In this document: positions 43,507-52,779 of the stretch, piece by piece
Position numbering within the stretch: the stretch's first letter is position 1
How the letters are laid out: each line of letters starts with the position of its first letter
Assembly (NCBI GenBank): GCA_963721585.1
Contig: CAVRJN010000001.1
Coordinates: 186,001 to 250,000 of the forward strand
Length of the DNA: 64,000 nucleotides
Source of the DNA: Bog-473 sp963721585
GTDB lineage: Bacteria > Actinomycetota > Acidimicrobiia > Acidimicrobiales > RAAP-2
Direction: 5' to 3'
Translations under genes and position numbers: made by a program
Notes under the pieces: generated by a model
Told to the model about the DNA's origin: nothing
What the model saw: the letters and a program-made list of their open reading frames with translations, nothing else
The model's database searches: none

Positions 43507-44190
43507 TCAGTCGGGGAACGACTGGTCCTCGAGCAGCAGGTCCTCGTAGAAGGCGCCGAACTTCCGCTCGGGGTGGGCGATGGCGATCTCGAGCACCCAC
43601 AGGCCGGGACTCGGCCGGAACTCGACCTCCGCCAGGGGGCCGTCGTAGTGGGCGGAGTGGGGAAAGTCGGACAAGCGGTGCCCCGAGAGGTCCATGTTCA
43701 ACTTCCACCCGTAGCCGGCCGCCACCGAGGTGGCGTAGTCGTAGAGCGCCCTGCCGGTGCTGCCGTTGGTGGACCACTCCTCGCGCACGTGGTCCCAGAT
43801 CTGCCGAACTTCCTTCTTGGCCCGAAGGTGGTCTGGATCCGACCCGAAGACGAACGTATCGCCCGCATCGCCCTCGGTGTCGCCGTAGATCGGCCCGATG
43901 TCGACGAAGAAGATGTCGTTCTCGCCCAAGACCACACCGGGCTCCGACTTCTCCATGAAGTCCTTCGTCGTGTTGGGTCCACACCGGACGATGATGTGGT
44001 GCCACCCGCGCCGCATCTCCATCTTCTTGAGAATGTCGCGGGCGATGCCCTTCGCCTCGTCCTCCGACACGCCCGGCTGCACCTCCTCGGCGATCAGGTG
44101 CACCGCTCTGCGGGTGCGCGCCCGGACGTCCAGCAGGGAGTCGACGGAGAACTTCTCCCCGGTGCCTTCGAATTCTCTCAGCATCGTCAT
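43507..44190 (-). CDS. M24-family metallopeptidase-like protein (creatinase/aminopeptidase P fold)
   Basis: The protein has 227 residues from ATG 44190, after GAGGAGA. The pita-bread fold is seen in FFVDIGPIYGDTEGDAGDTF (two metal aspartates), SGHRLSDFPHSAH (histidine) and VLEIAIAHPERKFGAFYEDL (glutamates). It lacks the N-terminal domain of prolidases and is shorter than most, resembling small M24 proteins such as those cleaving or binding X-Pro peptides or creatine-like compounds. Position between the regulator and the permease suggests use of an amino-acid derivative. Confidence 0.83.
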   Translation of the reverse strand: MTMLREFEGTGEKFSVDSLLDVRARTRRAVHLIAEEVQPGVSEDEAKGIARDILKKMEMRRGWHHIIVRCGPNTTKDFMEKSEPGVVLGENDIFFVDIGPIYGDTEGDAGDTFVFGSDPDHLRAKKEVRQIWDHVREEWSTNGSTGRALYDYATSVAAGYGWKLNMDLSGHRLSDFPHSAHYDGPLAEVEFRPSPGLWVLEIAIAHPERKFGAFYEDLLLEDQSFPD

Positions 44191-44201
44191 GGTGGGTCTC
44201 C

Positions 44202-44801
44202 TCAGTGGTCGCTGATGGATGCGCTGAAAAGGGGGTGGTTGCGGAAGTCGTTGGGTGCGTCGGCCGCCACGACGATGACCTCGACGGTGCCCTGCGCTGC
44301 ACCGAGGCGGTGTGGGCGGTTGGCGTCGAAGTGCACGGTGCTGCCGGCGTGGAGAAGGTGCACCTGCCCGTCGAACTCGAGCCGCAGCTGCCCGCTCACG
44401 ACGTAGATCCATTCCTCGCCGCGGTGGCGGGCCGGTTCCGAAGCTGCGCGGTCCGCTCTGATGCGGATCTGCAGCGCCTCGAGCGTCGAGGAGCCCGGGA
44501 ACCCGCTGCACGGTGCGATGGTGAGGCCGTTGGCCTCGTGGGTCGCCCGCTCGGGTGGGTAGGTCGCGATGGCCGGCGCGCCCCGGCGCTCTCCGAGCAA
44601 TGTGCTCATGGAGACCCCGAGCGCCCTCGACAACGAGATCAATGCCGCCACGGAGGGCTGGCGGTCACCCGATTCGAGACGGGAGAGGTGGGCGGTGGAG
44701 AGGTCGGCGCGCTGTGCCAGCTGATCCAGCGTCAGCCCGGCCCGGGTGCGCTCCTCGCGCAGGCCCTCGGCGAGCGAGGAAAGCGCCTCTTCGAGTTCCA
44801 T
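44202..44801 (-). CDS. XRE-cupin transcriptional regulator
   Basis: The protein has 199 residues from ATG 44801. An N-terminal Cro/CI helix-turn-helix (GLTLDQLAQRADLSTAHLSR and LESGDRQPSVAALISLSRAL) is followed by a C-terminal cupin (RHRGEEWIYVVSGQLRLEFD and HLLHAGSTVHFDANRPHRLG). Such regulators bind a small ligand in the cupin and repress adjacent catabolic genes. It starts the operon with the M24 and APC genes, 11 bases before the peptidase. Two palindromes just upstream are likely operators. A longer start at 44849 would run into them. Confidence 0.9.
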   Translation of the reverse strand: MELEEALSSLAEGLREERTRAGLTLDQLAQRADLSTAHLSRLESGDRQPSVAALISLSRALGVSMSTLLGERRGAPAIATYPPERATHEANGLTIAPCSGFPGSSTLEALQIRIRADRAASEPARHRGEEWIYVVSGQLRLEFDGQVHLLHAGSTVHFDANRPHRLGAAQGTVEVIVVAADAPNDFRNHPLFSASISDH

Positions 44802-44821
44802 CCGCCGATTGTGGACCCGGG

Positions 44822-44852
44822 TTGCCTCAGAGGCAAGATACTTTGCCAAAGT
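44822..44852 (-). promoter_or_regulatory. Tandem palindromes upstream of the XRE-cupin operon
   Basis: TTGCCTC-A-GAGGCAA (44822-44836) is a perfect 7-1-7 palindrome. ACTTT-GCC-AAAGT (44840-44852) is a perfect 5-3-5 palindrome. They lie 20-50 bases before ATG 44801 and are good candidates for autorepressor sites. The remaining 44853-45128 contains no gene I can support. Confidence 0.55.
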
Positions 44853-45128
44853 TTACGAGTCAGAAATATCGGCGAAACCGTGCCGAGATCCACCCCCCAC
44901 GCGGAGGCCGCGCCCGCCCCCGACGTGCTGCACAATGAGGCAGTTGGCCATGGCGACGCGGACATGGATGCGCGGGCGAGAGAGCGGCCAGCCATGTCCG
45001 ACCCTCCCTTCAAGATCGGCTTTCCGACGCTGCGAACGACAGGGCCCGGCGGATACCGGCGAAGCACAACGGTTGCGTTAACATGGCTGAAACAAGCCCG
45101 TTTTCGAGGCCACACACCAGGAACGCCC

Positions 45129-45620
45129 ATGTTCGATCGACTCCTTCTCGCCCTCGACGACTCGCCCGCCGGCGAGGTCGCGACGCTCTTCGCAGCCGCA
45201 CTGGCCCGTCGGACCGGCGCGACCGTCCACGTGCTCCACGTGAACGAGCGGCTCGTCGGCGGAAACGGGGTGACGCTGCGCTCGGCCCGGGAGTCCACGG
45301 ACCTGGTCACGGCTGCCGTGGGACAGCTCGCCGACGCCGGGGTACGCGCCGGGGGGTCGGTGTGCGTGTCCTCGTACCGGAACGTCCCGGAACGCATCGT
45401 GTCGACCGCGCTCGGGCGATCGGCCGACGCCATCGTCCTGGGGTCGACGCGGAACCGCCGGCTGGGCCGGCTGTTCTCGCCCCAGGTCCGGGAGCGCACG
45501 ACGCGCCTGACCGCACTGCCGGTGCTGACCGCACCCTCCCCGCTGAAGGTCACCTCGCCGGCGGGGGTGGCCGATTGGACGGACGGGCTCGGGCAGGTCC
45601 TCGATTCCCTGCGGATCTGA
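45129..45620 (+). CDS. Universal stress protein (UspA) family
   Basis: The protein has 163 residues from ATG 45129. MFDRLLLALDDSPAGEVATL and GATVHVLHVNERLVGG are the start of the Usp fold, and ADAIVLGSTRNRRLGRLFSP is the nucleotide-loop region. The ATP-binding G-x2-G-x9-G(S/T) pattern is altered, so ATP binding is uncertain. An open frame runs far upstream but has no family similarity. It is likely a stress or dormancy-related protein. Confidence 0.85.
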   Translation: MFDRLLLALDDSPAGEVATLFAAALARRTGATVHVLHVNERLVGGNGVTLRSARESTDLVTAAVGQLADAGVRAGGSVCVSSYRNVPERIVSTALGRSADAIVLGSTRNRRLGRLFSPQVRERTTRLTALPVLTAPSPLKVTSPAGVADWTDGLGQVLDSLRI

Positions 45621-45691
45621 GGAAGGGGCACCCCGAAACCCGCGGAAACCGGGACGTTCAGCTCTATCGGTGCTCGCAACGACGGTGCAGC

Positions 45692-46015
45692 ATGTTTCGG
45701 GTGGTGATGTACAGCGACCTCCTGACCCAGGCCCTTGGCAAAGGTGAAGAAGGGCACAGGTCGGACGACGTGCTGCTGGCGGACCTCGTCGACTCCCGGG
45801 TCAGGCTCCACGTGACGGGTGCGACGGCTCCTGTGGCCGAGGCGCTGGCCCGGGAGCTTTCCTACGACGGCGCATTGATCAGGCTCTGCGAGTCGCTCGA
45901 GGTCCGCGCCACTCCCGAGTGGTTCGAGAGCCCGCGGCGCGAGCGGGCCCGGCTGGAGCGCGAGCTCTTGCGCCGCGGCATCTTGCTTCCCCCACCCCGG
46001 CTCCAGGACGCCTGA
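45692..46015 (+). CDS. Small hypothetical protein
   Basis: The protein has 107 residues from ATG 45692 and no membrane segment. The first half has VLLADLVDSRVRLHVTGATA and ALARELSYDGALIRLCESLE. The end is charged and helical (SPRRERARLERELLRRG). Codon bias resembles the neighbours. It follows the Usp gene by 71 bases on the same strand. I do not recognise the family. Confidence 0.5.
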   Translation: MFRVVMYSDLLTQALGKGEEGHRSDDVLLADLVDSRVRLHVTGATAPVAEALARELSYDGALIRLCESLEVRATPEWFESPRRERARLERELLRRGILLPPPRLQDA

Positions 46016-46151
46016 TTCGCCGCACCGGTTGCCCCCTGCCGGCACCGACCGGCGGTGCGCCCCGGCCCGGATTGTTCCGGCCTGCCCGGGGTCGCGCCGT
46101 GGTGGTGAAACGGGGCCGCCGCCCGGCGACCCCTCAGTAGAGTCGACTGCG

Positions 46152-47162
46152 GTGCCAGGGGACGACGAGCGGATGGTGGAGGCCGGCGGGCGAGAGGTGC
46201 GTGTCTCGCGACCGGACAAGATCTACTTTCCCGCCCTCGGCGCCACGAAGTTCGACCTCGTCTCGTACTACCTCGACGTGGCGGACCATCTGCTGAACAC
46301 CGCCGGCGGGCGGCCCGCCATGCTGCAGCGTTTTCCTGACGGCGCAACCGGCAAGTCCTTCTACCAAAAGCGCATCCCGGCGGGCGCGCCTGAATGGCTG
46401 CAGTCGACCACCGTCTCCACCCCGAACGGGACGACGTCCAACGCGCTCGTGGTCGCCGATATCGCCCATGTCGTGTGGGCCGTGAACATCGGCTGCCTCG
46501 GGTTGCACCTGTGGCCGTATCTCGCCGCTGATCCCGCGCACGCCGACGAGCTGCGTATCGACCTCGACCCGACCACCGGCATCGGCTTCGACGAGGTGCG
46601 CGCCGTCGCCCTGCTCTGCCGCGATGTGCTCGAGGAGCTCGGCTTGCGCGGCTATCCGAAGACGACGGGCAACAACGGCCTGCACGTGTACCTCCGGCTC
46701 GAGCCGCGTTGGGACTCGGTGAGGGTGCGCGCTGCCGCGGTGGCACTGGCACGCGAACTGGAGCGGCGCTTCCCGGAACTGATCACGGCCAACTGGTGGA
46801 AGGAGGAGCGCGGCAGCCGCGTCTTCGTGGACTTCAACCAGAACGCGCCCCACAAGACCGTCTTCGGCGCCTGGTTCGCCCGGCCCCGCACGGGCGGCCA
46901 GGTCTCGACGCCGCTCACCTGGGAGGAGGTCGAGACGGTCAATCCCAACGACCTCACCATCCGCACCGTGCCCGAGCTGGTGCGCCGGCGGGGTGATCCC
47001 TGGGCCGACATCGCCGCCCGACCGCAGTCGATCGATCCGCTGCTGGGGCTGGCCGAGCGCGACAAGGAGGCCGGCCTGCACGACGCGCCGTGGCCGCCCC
47101 AGTACCCGAAGATGCCCGACGAGCCACCCCGGGTGGCCCCCAGCCGGGCCAAGAAGGACTGA
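46152..47162 (+). CDS. LigD-type primase-polymerase (PolDom) protein
   Basis: The protein has 336 residues from GTG 46152; ATG 46173 is an alternative. The archaeo-eukaryotic-primase fold is clear: VRVSRPDKIYFPALGATKFD, the metal motif in LRIDLDPTTGIGFDEVR, GYPKTTGNNGLHVYLRLEP and FVDFNQNAPHKTVFGAWFAR. It is a stand-alone polymerase domain like mycobacterial PolD proteins, which fill gaps or add ribonucleotides at broken ends. It heads an operon with a PHP protein (3-base gap) and DNA ligase LigC. No Ku gene is in view. Confidence 0.9.
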   Translation: MPGDDERMVEAGGREVRVSRPDKIYFPALGATKFDLVSYYLDVADHLLNTAGGRPAMLQRFPDGATGKSFYQKRIPAGAPEWLQSTTVSTPNGTTSNALVVADIAHVVWAVNIGCLGLHLWPYLAADPAHADELRIDLDPTTGIGFDEVRAVALLCRDVLEELGLRGYPKTTGNNGLHVYLRLEPRWDSVRVRAAAVALARELERRFPELITANWWKEERGSRVFVDFNQNAPHKTVFGAWFARPRTGGQVSTPLTWEEVETVNPNDLTIRTVPELVRRRGDPWADIAARPQSIDPLLGLAERDKEAGLHDAPWPPQYPKMPDEPPRVAPSRAKKD

Positions 47163-47165
47163 GCG

Positions 47166-48185
47166 GTGGAACCGCTCGACGCCCTCAACCGCATCGCCTT
47201 CCTTCTGGAGCGCAGCGGCGCCGACACCTACAAGGTCAGGGCCTTTCGCAACGCGGCGCGTGCCGTGGCGGGGGTCGACGCCGGCACGCTCAGCACGCTG
47301 GCGCGCTCCGGGCGCCTGCAGACCATCGAAGGGATCGGAAAGTCCACGGCCGGGGTGATCACCGAAGCCCTCGACGGCGAGGTACCCGGGCGCCTGGCGC
47401 AATTGGAAGAGGCGCCCGACGATGTGGTGCTCGACGCCCCGGCCGAAGAACTGCTCGGCTCACTCCGAGGGGACTGCCACTCCCACTCCGACTGGTCCGA
47501 CGGGGGGAGCCCCATCCGCGAGATGGCCGAGGCGGCCCGGGAGCTGGGACACGAGTACCTGGTGCTCACCGACCACAGTGCACGGCTGACCGTGGCGCAC
47601 GGGCTCAACGCGGAACGCCTGCGCGCCCAGCTCGACGTGGTGGCGGACCTGAACGAGGAGCTGGCTCCGTTCCGTCTCCTGACCGGCATTGAGGTCGACA
47701 TCCTCGAGGACGGCTCCCTGGACCAGGATCTGGAGCTGCTGTCCGAGTTGGATGTCGTCGTGGCCAGCGTGCACTCGAAACTGCGCATGGAATCGCCGGC
47801 CATGACCGAGCGGATGCTCGCGGCCGTCGAGAGCCCGCACACGGACATCCTGGGCCACTGCACCGGGCGCCTCATCACCGGGCGCGGGCGGGCGCAATCG
47901 ACCTTCGACGCCGAAGCGGTGTTCGGTGCCTGTGCCCGCACCGGCACCGCCGTGGAGATCAATTCGCGACCCGAGCGCCAGGACCCGCCTCAGGATCTGC
48001 TGCGCCATGCGGTCTCGCTCGGCTGCTCCTTCGCGATCGACACCGACGCCCATGCGCCTGGCCAGCTCGGCTGGCTCGGCCGGGGCTGTGCCAAGGCGGT
48101 GGAGGCCGACGTGCCATCCGACCGCATCGTCAACCGCGGCTCGGTGAACGACCTCCTGGCCTGGGCGGGCGCCCATGAAGGCTGA
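47166..48185 (+). CDS. PHP-domain phosphoesterase with PolX-like helix-hairpin-helix N-terminus
   Basis: The protein has 339 residues. Residues 1-75 look like the 8-kDa domain of PolX (ALNRIAFLLERSGADTYKVR, then IEGIGKSTAGVITEAL). Residues ~98-330 form a PHP domain with metal ligands in GDCHSHSDWSDGGSP, LVLTDHSARL, GIEVDILEDG, VVASVHSKL, ILGHCTGRL and AIDTDAHAPG. The polymerase domain normally between these in bacterial PolX is absent. PHP domains of PolX are 3'-5' exonucleases or 3'-end phosphatases. With the primase-polymerase and ligase it probably cleans DNA ends. Confidence 0.88.
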   Translation: MEPLDALNRIAFLLERSGADTYKVRAFRNAARAVAGVDAGTLSTLARSGRLQTIEGIGKSTAGVITEALDGEVPGRLAQLEEAPDDVVLDAPAEELLGSLRGDCHSHSDWSDGGSPIREMAEAARELGHEYLVLTDHSARLTVAHGLNAERLRAQLDVVADLNEELAPFRLLTGIEVDILEDGSLDQDLELLSELDVVVASVHSKLRMESPAMTERMLAAVESPHTDILGHCTGRLITGRGRAQSTFDAEAVFGACARTGTAVEINSRPERQDPPQDLLRHAVSLGCSFAIDTDAHAPGQLGWLGRGCAKAVEADVPSDRIVNRGSVNDLLAWAGAHEG

Positions 48186-48191
48186 CCTGCG

Positions 48192-49256
48192 GTGACGCTC
48201 CCCGTGCGCCCCCCGGTCGCGCCCATGCTGGCGAAGCTGGCGCGGGAGCTCCCCCGGGGGCCGGGACTCTTCTACGAGCCGAAGTGGGACGGCTTTCGCT
48301 GCATCGTCTTTCGCGACGGTGACGACGTGGAGCTGGGCAGCCGCAACGAGAAGCCCCTGACGCGCTATTTCCCCGAGCTGGTCGAGGCGCTCCGACGCGA
48401 GCTGCCCGAGCGCTGCGTGCTCGACGGCGAGATCGTCATCGCCGGTCCGCACGGCCTGGACTTCGACGCGTTGTCCCAGCGGATCCATCCGGCCGAGAAG
48501 CGCATCCGCCTGCTCGCCGGGTCGACGCCCGCCTCCTTCGTGGCCTTCGATCTCCTGGCCCTGGGCGACCGATCGCTGCTCGAGGCGCCCTACGCGCAGC
48601 GCCGTGCCGCGTTGGAAAAGGCCCTCAGGAAGTCCCGTCCGCCAGTCCACCTCACTCCGGTCACCGACGACCCGGGCGTGGCGAATGACTGGTTCTCGCG
48701 CTTCGAGGGAGCGGGGCTCGACGGTGTGGTGGTCAAGGCCGGAGACCTGCACTACCTGCCCGACAAGCGGGCCATGGTCAAGGTGAAGCACCAGCGCACC
48801 GCGGATTGCGTGGTGGCCGGCTTTCGCACCCACAAGGACGGGGCGGGCGTGGGCTCCATGCTGCTCGGGCTATTCGACGGCAAGGGGATCCTGCACCATG
48901 TCGGCGTGGTGTCCGGATTCAGCGTGGCCCGCCGCCGCGAGCTGGTGGACGAGCTGGAGCCGTTGCGCGCCGGGGCGCGGGAAGACCATCCCTGGGGCGG
49001 CTGGGCCGACGCCCAGTCCACCGGACGGGCGCCGGGCGGGACGAACCGCTGGAACGCCGGCAAGGACATGACATGGGAGCCGGTACGCGCCGAGCGGGTG
49101 TGCGAGGTGTCCTACGACCACCTGCAGGAAGACCGCTTCCGCCACGCGACGTCGTTCGTGCGCTGGCGCCCCGACCGCACCCCGGCGTCGTGCACCTACG
49201 ACCAACTGGACACGCCGGTGCCTTACGAGCTGGAGCGGGTCTTCGGCACGGTGTGA
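48192..49256 (+). CDS. ATP-dependent DNA ligase, LigC type
   Basis: The protein has 354 residues with GTG start. The adenylated lysine is Lys31 in YEPKWDGFRCIVF (motif I), followed by VELGSRNEKPLTRYFPE (motif Ia/II), VLDGEIVIAG (motif III), LDGVVVKAGDLHYLP (IV) and AMVKVKHQRTADCVV (V). An OB-fold domain completes the minimal ligase. LigC seals nicks in repair, usually as backup to LigD. The operon with PolDom and PHP proteins places it in end repair or gap filling. Confidence 0.93.
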   Translation: MTLPVRPPVAPMLAKLARELPRGPGLFYEPKWDGFRCIVFRDGDDVELGSRNEKPLTRYFPELVEALRRELPERCVLDGEIVIAGPHGLDFDALSQRIHPAEKRIRLLAGSTPASFVAFDLLALGDRSLLEAPYAQRRAALEKALRKSRPPVHLTPVTDDPGVANDWFSRFEGAGLDGVVVKAGDLHYLPDKRAMVKVKHQRTADCVVAGFRTHKDGAGVGSMLLGLFDGKGILHHVGVVSGFSVARRRELVDELEPLRAGAREDHPWGGWADAQSTGRAPGGTNRWNAGKDMTWEPVRAERVCEVSYDHLQEDRFRHATSFVRWRPDRTPASCTYDQLDTPVPYELERVFGTV

Positions 49257-50676
49257 ACGCCGCGGGACGAGCTGCGGGCGGCGGTACGCTGGGGACGCCG
49301 GGGAGGGCGCGTGGCTGCGATGACCTCGCCGAAGCCCTCCTTCAGGCACTCGACGAGCAGTTCGTGGTCGGGCACCGCGGTCGTGTCCACCGTGAGGCCG
49401 ATACAACAGGAGCCGTTGTACGAGAAGAGGGTGGCGTTCATGGCGGCGCCAATGGTGGGGCCGAAGGCGGAGTAGTCGGTGACCCGCGCCCCGCAGAGGA
49501 ACATCTGGCCCGCGAATCCGGTCACGTCACTCGCCAGGAAGTCCACGTGCTTGAGCACGGAGCCCACGTACCCCGTGGGCACGAGGTTCATGGCCGCGGC
49601 GATGGCGTCGGTGAACGCCAGCGACCGCTCGGCGCGGGCTGCCCGGCAGCGGGCCCCGATGGCGCGCATGCGATCGATCGGGTCGACCATGCTCAACGGC
49701 ACCTGTAACCGCTGCAGGGTGATCCGGTTCCCGCCCGGCGGGTCGCCGGACTTGCGGAGGCTGATCGGGACGGTCACGGTCAGCGCGTCGGCCCTCGCTC
49801 CGTGCTGCTCGTGGTAACGGCGTAGGCCGCCGGTGACCGCGGCCATGAAGCTGTCGTTGAGCGTCCCGCCGCTGCGCGCACCCGCGTCCTTCAACTCGTC
49901 CAGGCCGACCGTGATGGTGTGCAGGACCCGACCCGGCCCGCGCTGGGTCATGACCGGCGACAGCGCGGCGGGAAGCGGCCGTACGGTGCGTTCGATGGAA
50001 CGCGCCGTCTCGAGCACGTCGACACCGGTGGCGAACGGATGGCGAGCCACTCGGACGAGCGCGCCCGGCGTGCGTTGGACAGCCCGCCAGGCTTCGTCGC
50101 GCCACCGGATGACACGATCGGCCAGCGCTTCGATCACGAGCTGGTGGCCCCGAACGTGCTCACCGGGTGGCGCCGCCAGCGGCGGCCCGCTCGACCTGTG
50201 GTCGGCGTCGGCGTCGAAGAGCGCCAGGGCGAGCTGCACGCCCCCGATACCGTCGGTCAACGAGTGGTGCATCTTCATGATGACGGCAGCCCCGCCGGCC
50301 TCCAATCCTTCGACGAGGGTGAACTCCCAAAGCGGACGGGTGCGGTCGAAGCCGCTCATGGCGGCGAGTGCGGCCAGACCGAGTACCTCGGTGCGGCCGT
50401 GCGGGGCGGGGCGTTCACCCGGCGCAGGTGCCAGGCCACGTCGAAGTGCGGATCGGTGGTCCACCGGGGCGTGGACAGGCGGCCGGGCACGTCAACCGGG
50501 CGCTGGCGGAACGAGGGGACCTGACGGGTGGCCCGTTCCATCCGCCCCGCCAGATCCTCCCAGGCCGGCACCGACTCCAGCCAGGCGACCGCCACCACCG
50601 TCGAGCGCAACTCGGGATCGCTCTCCATGTACCACGTGAAGGCGTCGTTGGGGCGCATGAAGGCCGACGGACTCAT
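49223..50676 (-). CDS. Second WS/DGAT acyltransferase (frameshifted)
   Basis: ATG 50676 opens the first frame: MRPNDAFTWYMESDPELRST and PHFDVAWHLRRVNAPP. After the G-runs at 50403-50411 the sense moves to another frame: GRTEVLGLAALAAMSGFDRT, RPLWEFTLVEGLEAGGAAVI and the active-site HHSLTDG. One missing base in a C-run of the coding strand explains it. The repaired protein has about 484 residues and covers the family to its C-terminus (VTDYSAFGPTIGAAMNATLF). It is convergent with LigC, overlapping by 34 bases. Confidence 0.82.
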
Positions 50677-50740
50677 TGCCTCCAGTTATGCACCCCGATG
50701 ACCGGGTGTCCAGGGACGAAGGTCCCCGGGGCCCCGATCC

Positions 50741-51472
50741 TCAGCGCAGCAGATCAGGGTCGGCCGCCAGCTCGGCGCGCACGGCCGCTTCCCAGAAGCC
50801 GATGAAGCCCTCGCCGTCGCTCTGGGCCACCAGGTCGATGAACGACTGCGGGACCCGGGAGACGCCGGCGCCGCCGGCCACGCGGGCGTACCAGGCGTGC
50901 TGGCACCGTTGCTCCAGCGCCACCGCCCGCTGGTGCACCGCCCGGGCCGAGCCGCCGAGCACGAACACACCGTGCCCGGCCAGGAGCGCCATTGATGCAT
51001 CGCCCATCTTCTGCACCGCCGACTGCGCGCTCGTGGCGTCGTTGACAGGTCCTTCGTACTCGTCGACCACGACCAGCGTGCCTCCGCCGAGGGCGGAGCT
51101 CTGGTCGAGGATCGGTGGAAGCTCTCCGAGGTCCGCCCACACCGTGCCGAAAAGCGGGTGGTTGTGCACCGCCCAGCCGACGTCCTCGCGCAACTTGTGC
51201 AGTTCGAGGTGCAGGGGGATCCCGAGGGGGACGGGCCAGTCCCCCTCGACCACGCGCCCGTCGAGGTCGATGCGCAACACCTGGGACGGGCGCAACTCGG
51301 CCCACGTCAGCAGCCACGGGTTGCACAGCAGCGTGCCGTCGCCCAGGTTCACCGTGATGTGCCCGGCCAGGTGGTCGTTGTAGCCCTCGCGCCACAGGGC
51401 GCGGGCGAGCACCACCAGTTCCTCGCGCGGTGTGAGGTCGGGAACGAGCTTCTCGGCGGTCGGGGTGAACAT
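50741..51472 (-). CDS. Class II aldolase/adducin-family protein
   Basis: The protein has 243 residues from ATG 51472, after AGAGGAG. The zinc-site pattern is partly seen in NDHLAGHITVNLGDGTLLCN, GWAVHNHPLF and ALLAGHGVFVLGG (three histidine regions). These enzymes cleave or decarboxylate sugar-phosphate-like or hydroxy-keto acids. It lies 13 bases downstream of the amidohydrolase gene on the same strand, so they are cotranscribed and probably act on the same catabolic route. Confidence 0.87.
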   Translation of the reverse strand: MFTPTAEKLVPDLTPREELVVLARALWREGYNDHLAGHITVNLGDGTLLCNPWLLTWAELRPSQVLRIDLDGRVVEGDWPVPLGIPLHLELHKLREDVGWAVHNHPLFGTVWADLGELPPILDQSSALGGGTLVVVDEYEGPVNDATSAQSAVQKMGDASMALLAGHGVFVLGGSARAVHQRAVALEQRCQHAWYARVAGGAGVSRVPQSFIDLVAQSDGEGFIGFWEAAVRAELAADPDLLR

Positions 51473-51485
51473 GCGTGGGCTCCTC

Positions 51486-52676
51486 TCAGCGGGGCAGGAC
51501 GCGATCCGGGAGCGGGTGGCGGTAGAGCGCGGCGGCGTTCTCGCTGCACATGGCGCGCAGCTCGTCGGCCGGGATGTGCCCCCAGTACTTCTCGATGACG
51601 GCCTGCGTGTCGGGCCAGGTGCTGTCGCCGTGCGGGTAATCGACCTCCACCATGATGTGGTCGACCCCGATGGCGTGGCGCGTGTCGATGGTGGACGGGT
51701 CGTCAATGGTGCAGAACCAGAAGTTGCGCTGCAGCACATCCGCGGGGCGCACGTCCCAGCCGAGCCCGTAGCGGGAGCGGTCGACGATGTTGTCGAGCCG
51801 GTCGCGCAGCATGGCCACCCACCCGATGCCCCCCTCGCTCATGGCGATCTTGAGGGTGGGAAGGCGGGCCGCGTAGCCGGACCACAGCCACTCCGCGCAG
51901 GCGATCAGCGACAGCTGGCCGAAGAGCGTGGCGCCGAGTTGCAGGGCGTCCATGCCGGCCCCGGGTGGCGCCGGGGTCAGGCCCGAACTCCCCACATGGA
52001 GGGAGACCACCGTGTCGGTGTCGACGACGGCCTCCATGATCGGGTCCCAGTGCGACCGGTCCCACAGCGAGGGCAGCCCGATCTCGTGAGGCCGCTCTGG
52101 AAGGGTCACCGACGTGAAGCCCCGCTCGGCGTTGCGCCGTATCTCGGCGACGGCGAGCTCGGGGTCGGCGAGGTAGGTGATCCCCAGCGGAACGATGCGA
52201 TCGGGGTGGGCGGAGTACCACTCCTCGAAGAGCCAGTCGTTCCAGGCCCTGACACAGGCCAGGCCGAGGTCGCGGTCCTTCGCGTCGAAGAAGACGCGGC
52301 CACAGAACCCGGTGATCATGGACGGGAAATTCACCGAGGCCCAGACGCCGTTGATGTCCATGTCGCGCACGCGGGCATCCACGTCGTAACACCCGGGTCG
52401 CATTTGGTCGAAGCGGAACGGCTCCAGGCCGTAGGTCTCAGGGCGGCGACCGGCCACGGCGTTCATACCCACCTGCGTGTAGCGCCGACCCTCGAACTCC
52501 CACACCTGATGACCCTCCGGTGTCTCGACGATGCGGGGGGCACCACCCGCCAGCGGGCCCGGCAGCCGGTTCTCGAAGGTGTGGGCGGGCTCCACGACAT
52601 GGTCGTCCACCGAAATCACGGTGTAGCGCACCTCGCGGGGCTCGGGCTCGGGCAGGAAGAGATCGTCGGCCGGCAC
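51486..52676 (-). CDS. Amidohydrolase-family (amidohydrolase 2) enzyme
   Basis: The protein has 396 residues from GTG 52676. TVISVDDHVVEPAHTFENRL shows the first-strand metal motif with D-x-H in DDH, and VVSLHVGSSGL, LKIAMSEGGIGWV and HIMVEVDYPHGDSTWPD are the other barrel strands. The pattern is that of ACMSD-like decarboxylases/hydrolases common in actinobacterial degradation clusters. An open frame extends far upstream, but the protein-like sequence begins here. The downstream aldolase gene is part of the same operon. Confidence 0.87.
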   Translation of the reverse strand: MPADDLFLPEPEPREVRYTVISVDDHVVEPAHTFENRLPGPLAGGAPRIVETPEGHQVWEFEGRRYTQVGMNAVAGRRPETYGLEPFRFDQMRPGCYDVDARVRDMDINGVWASVNFPSMITGFCGRVFFDAKDRDLGLACVRAWNDWLFEEWYSAHPDRIVPLGITYLADPELAVAEIRRNAERGFTSVTLPERPHEIGLPSLWDRSHWDPIMEAVVDTDTVVSLHVGSSGLTPAPPGAGMDALQLGATLFGQLSLIACAEWLWSGYAARLPTLKIAMSEGGIGWVAMLRDRLDNIVDRSRYGLGWDVRPADVLQRNFWFCTIDDPSTIDTRHAIGVDHIMVEVDYPHGDSTWPDTQAVIEKYWGHIPADELRAMCSENAAALYRHPLPDRVLPR

Positions 52677-52779
52677 GACCGGAGTATGCCCGAGGAATCT
52701 GCTGCGCGCCGCGGCCGCAGTGCCGCGACGCGGACGGGCCCCGGATGGATACTGGGTCCGACGCGTAAAAGGAGGCGGC

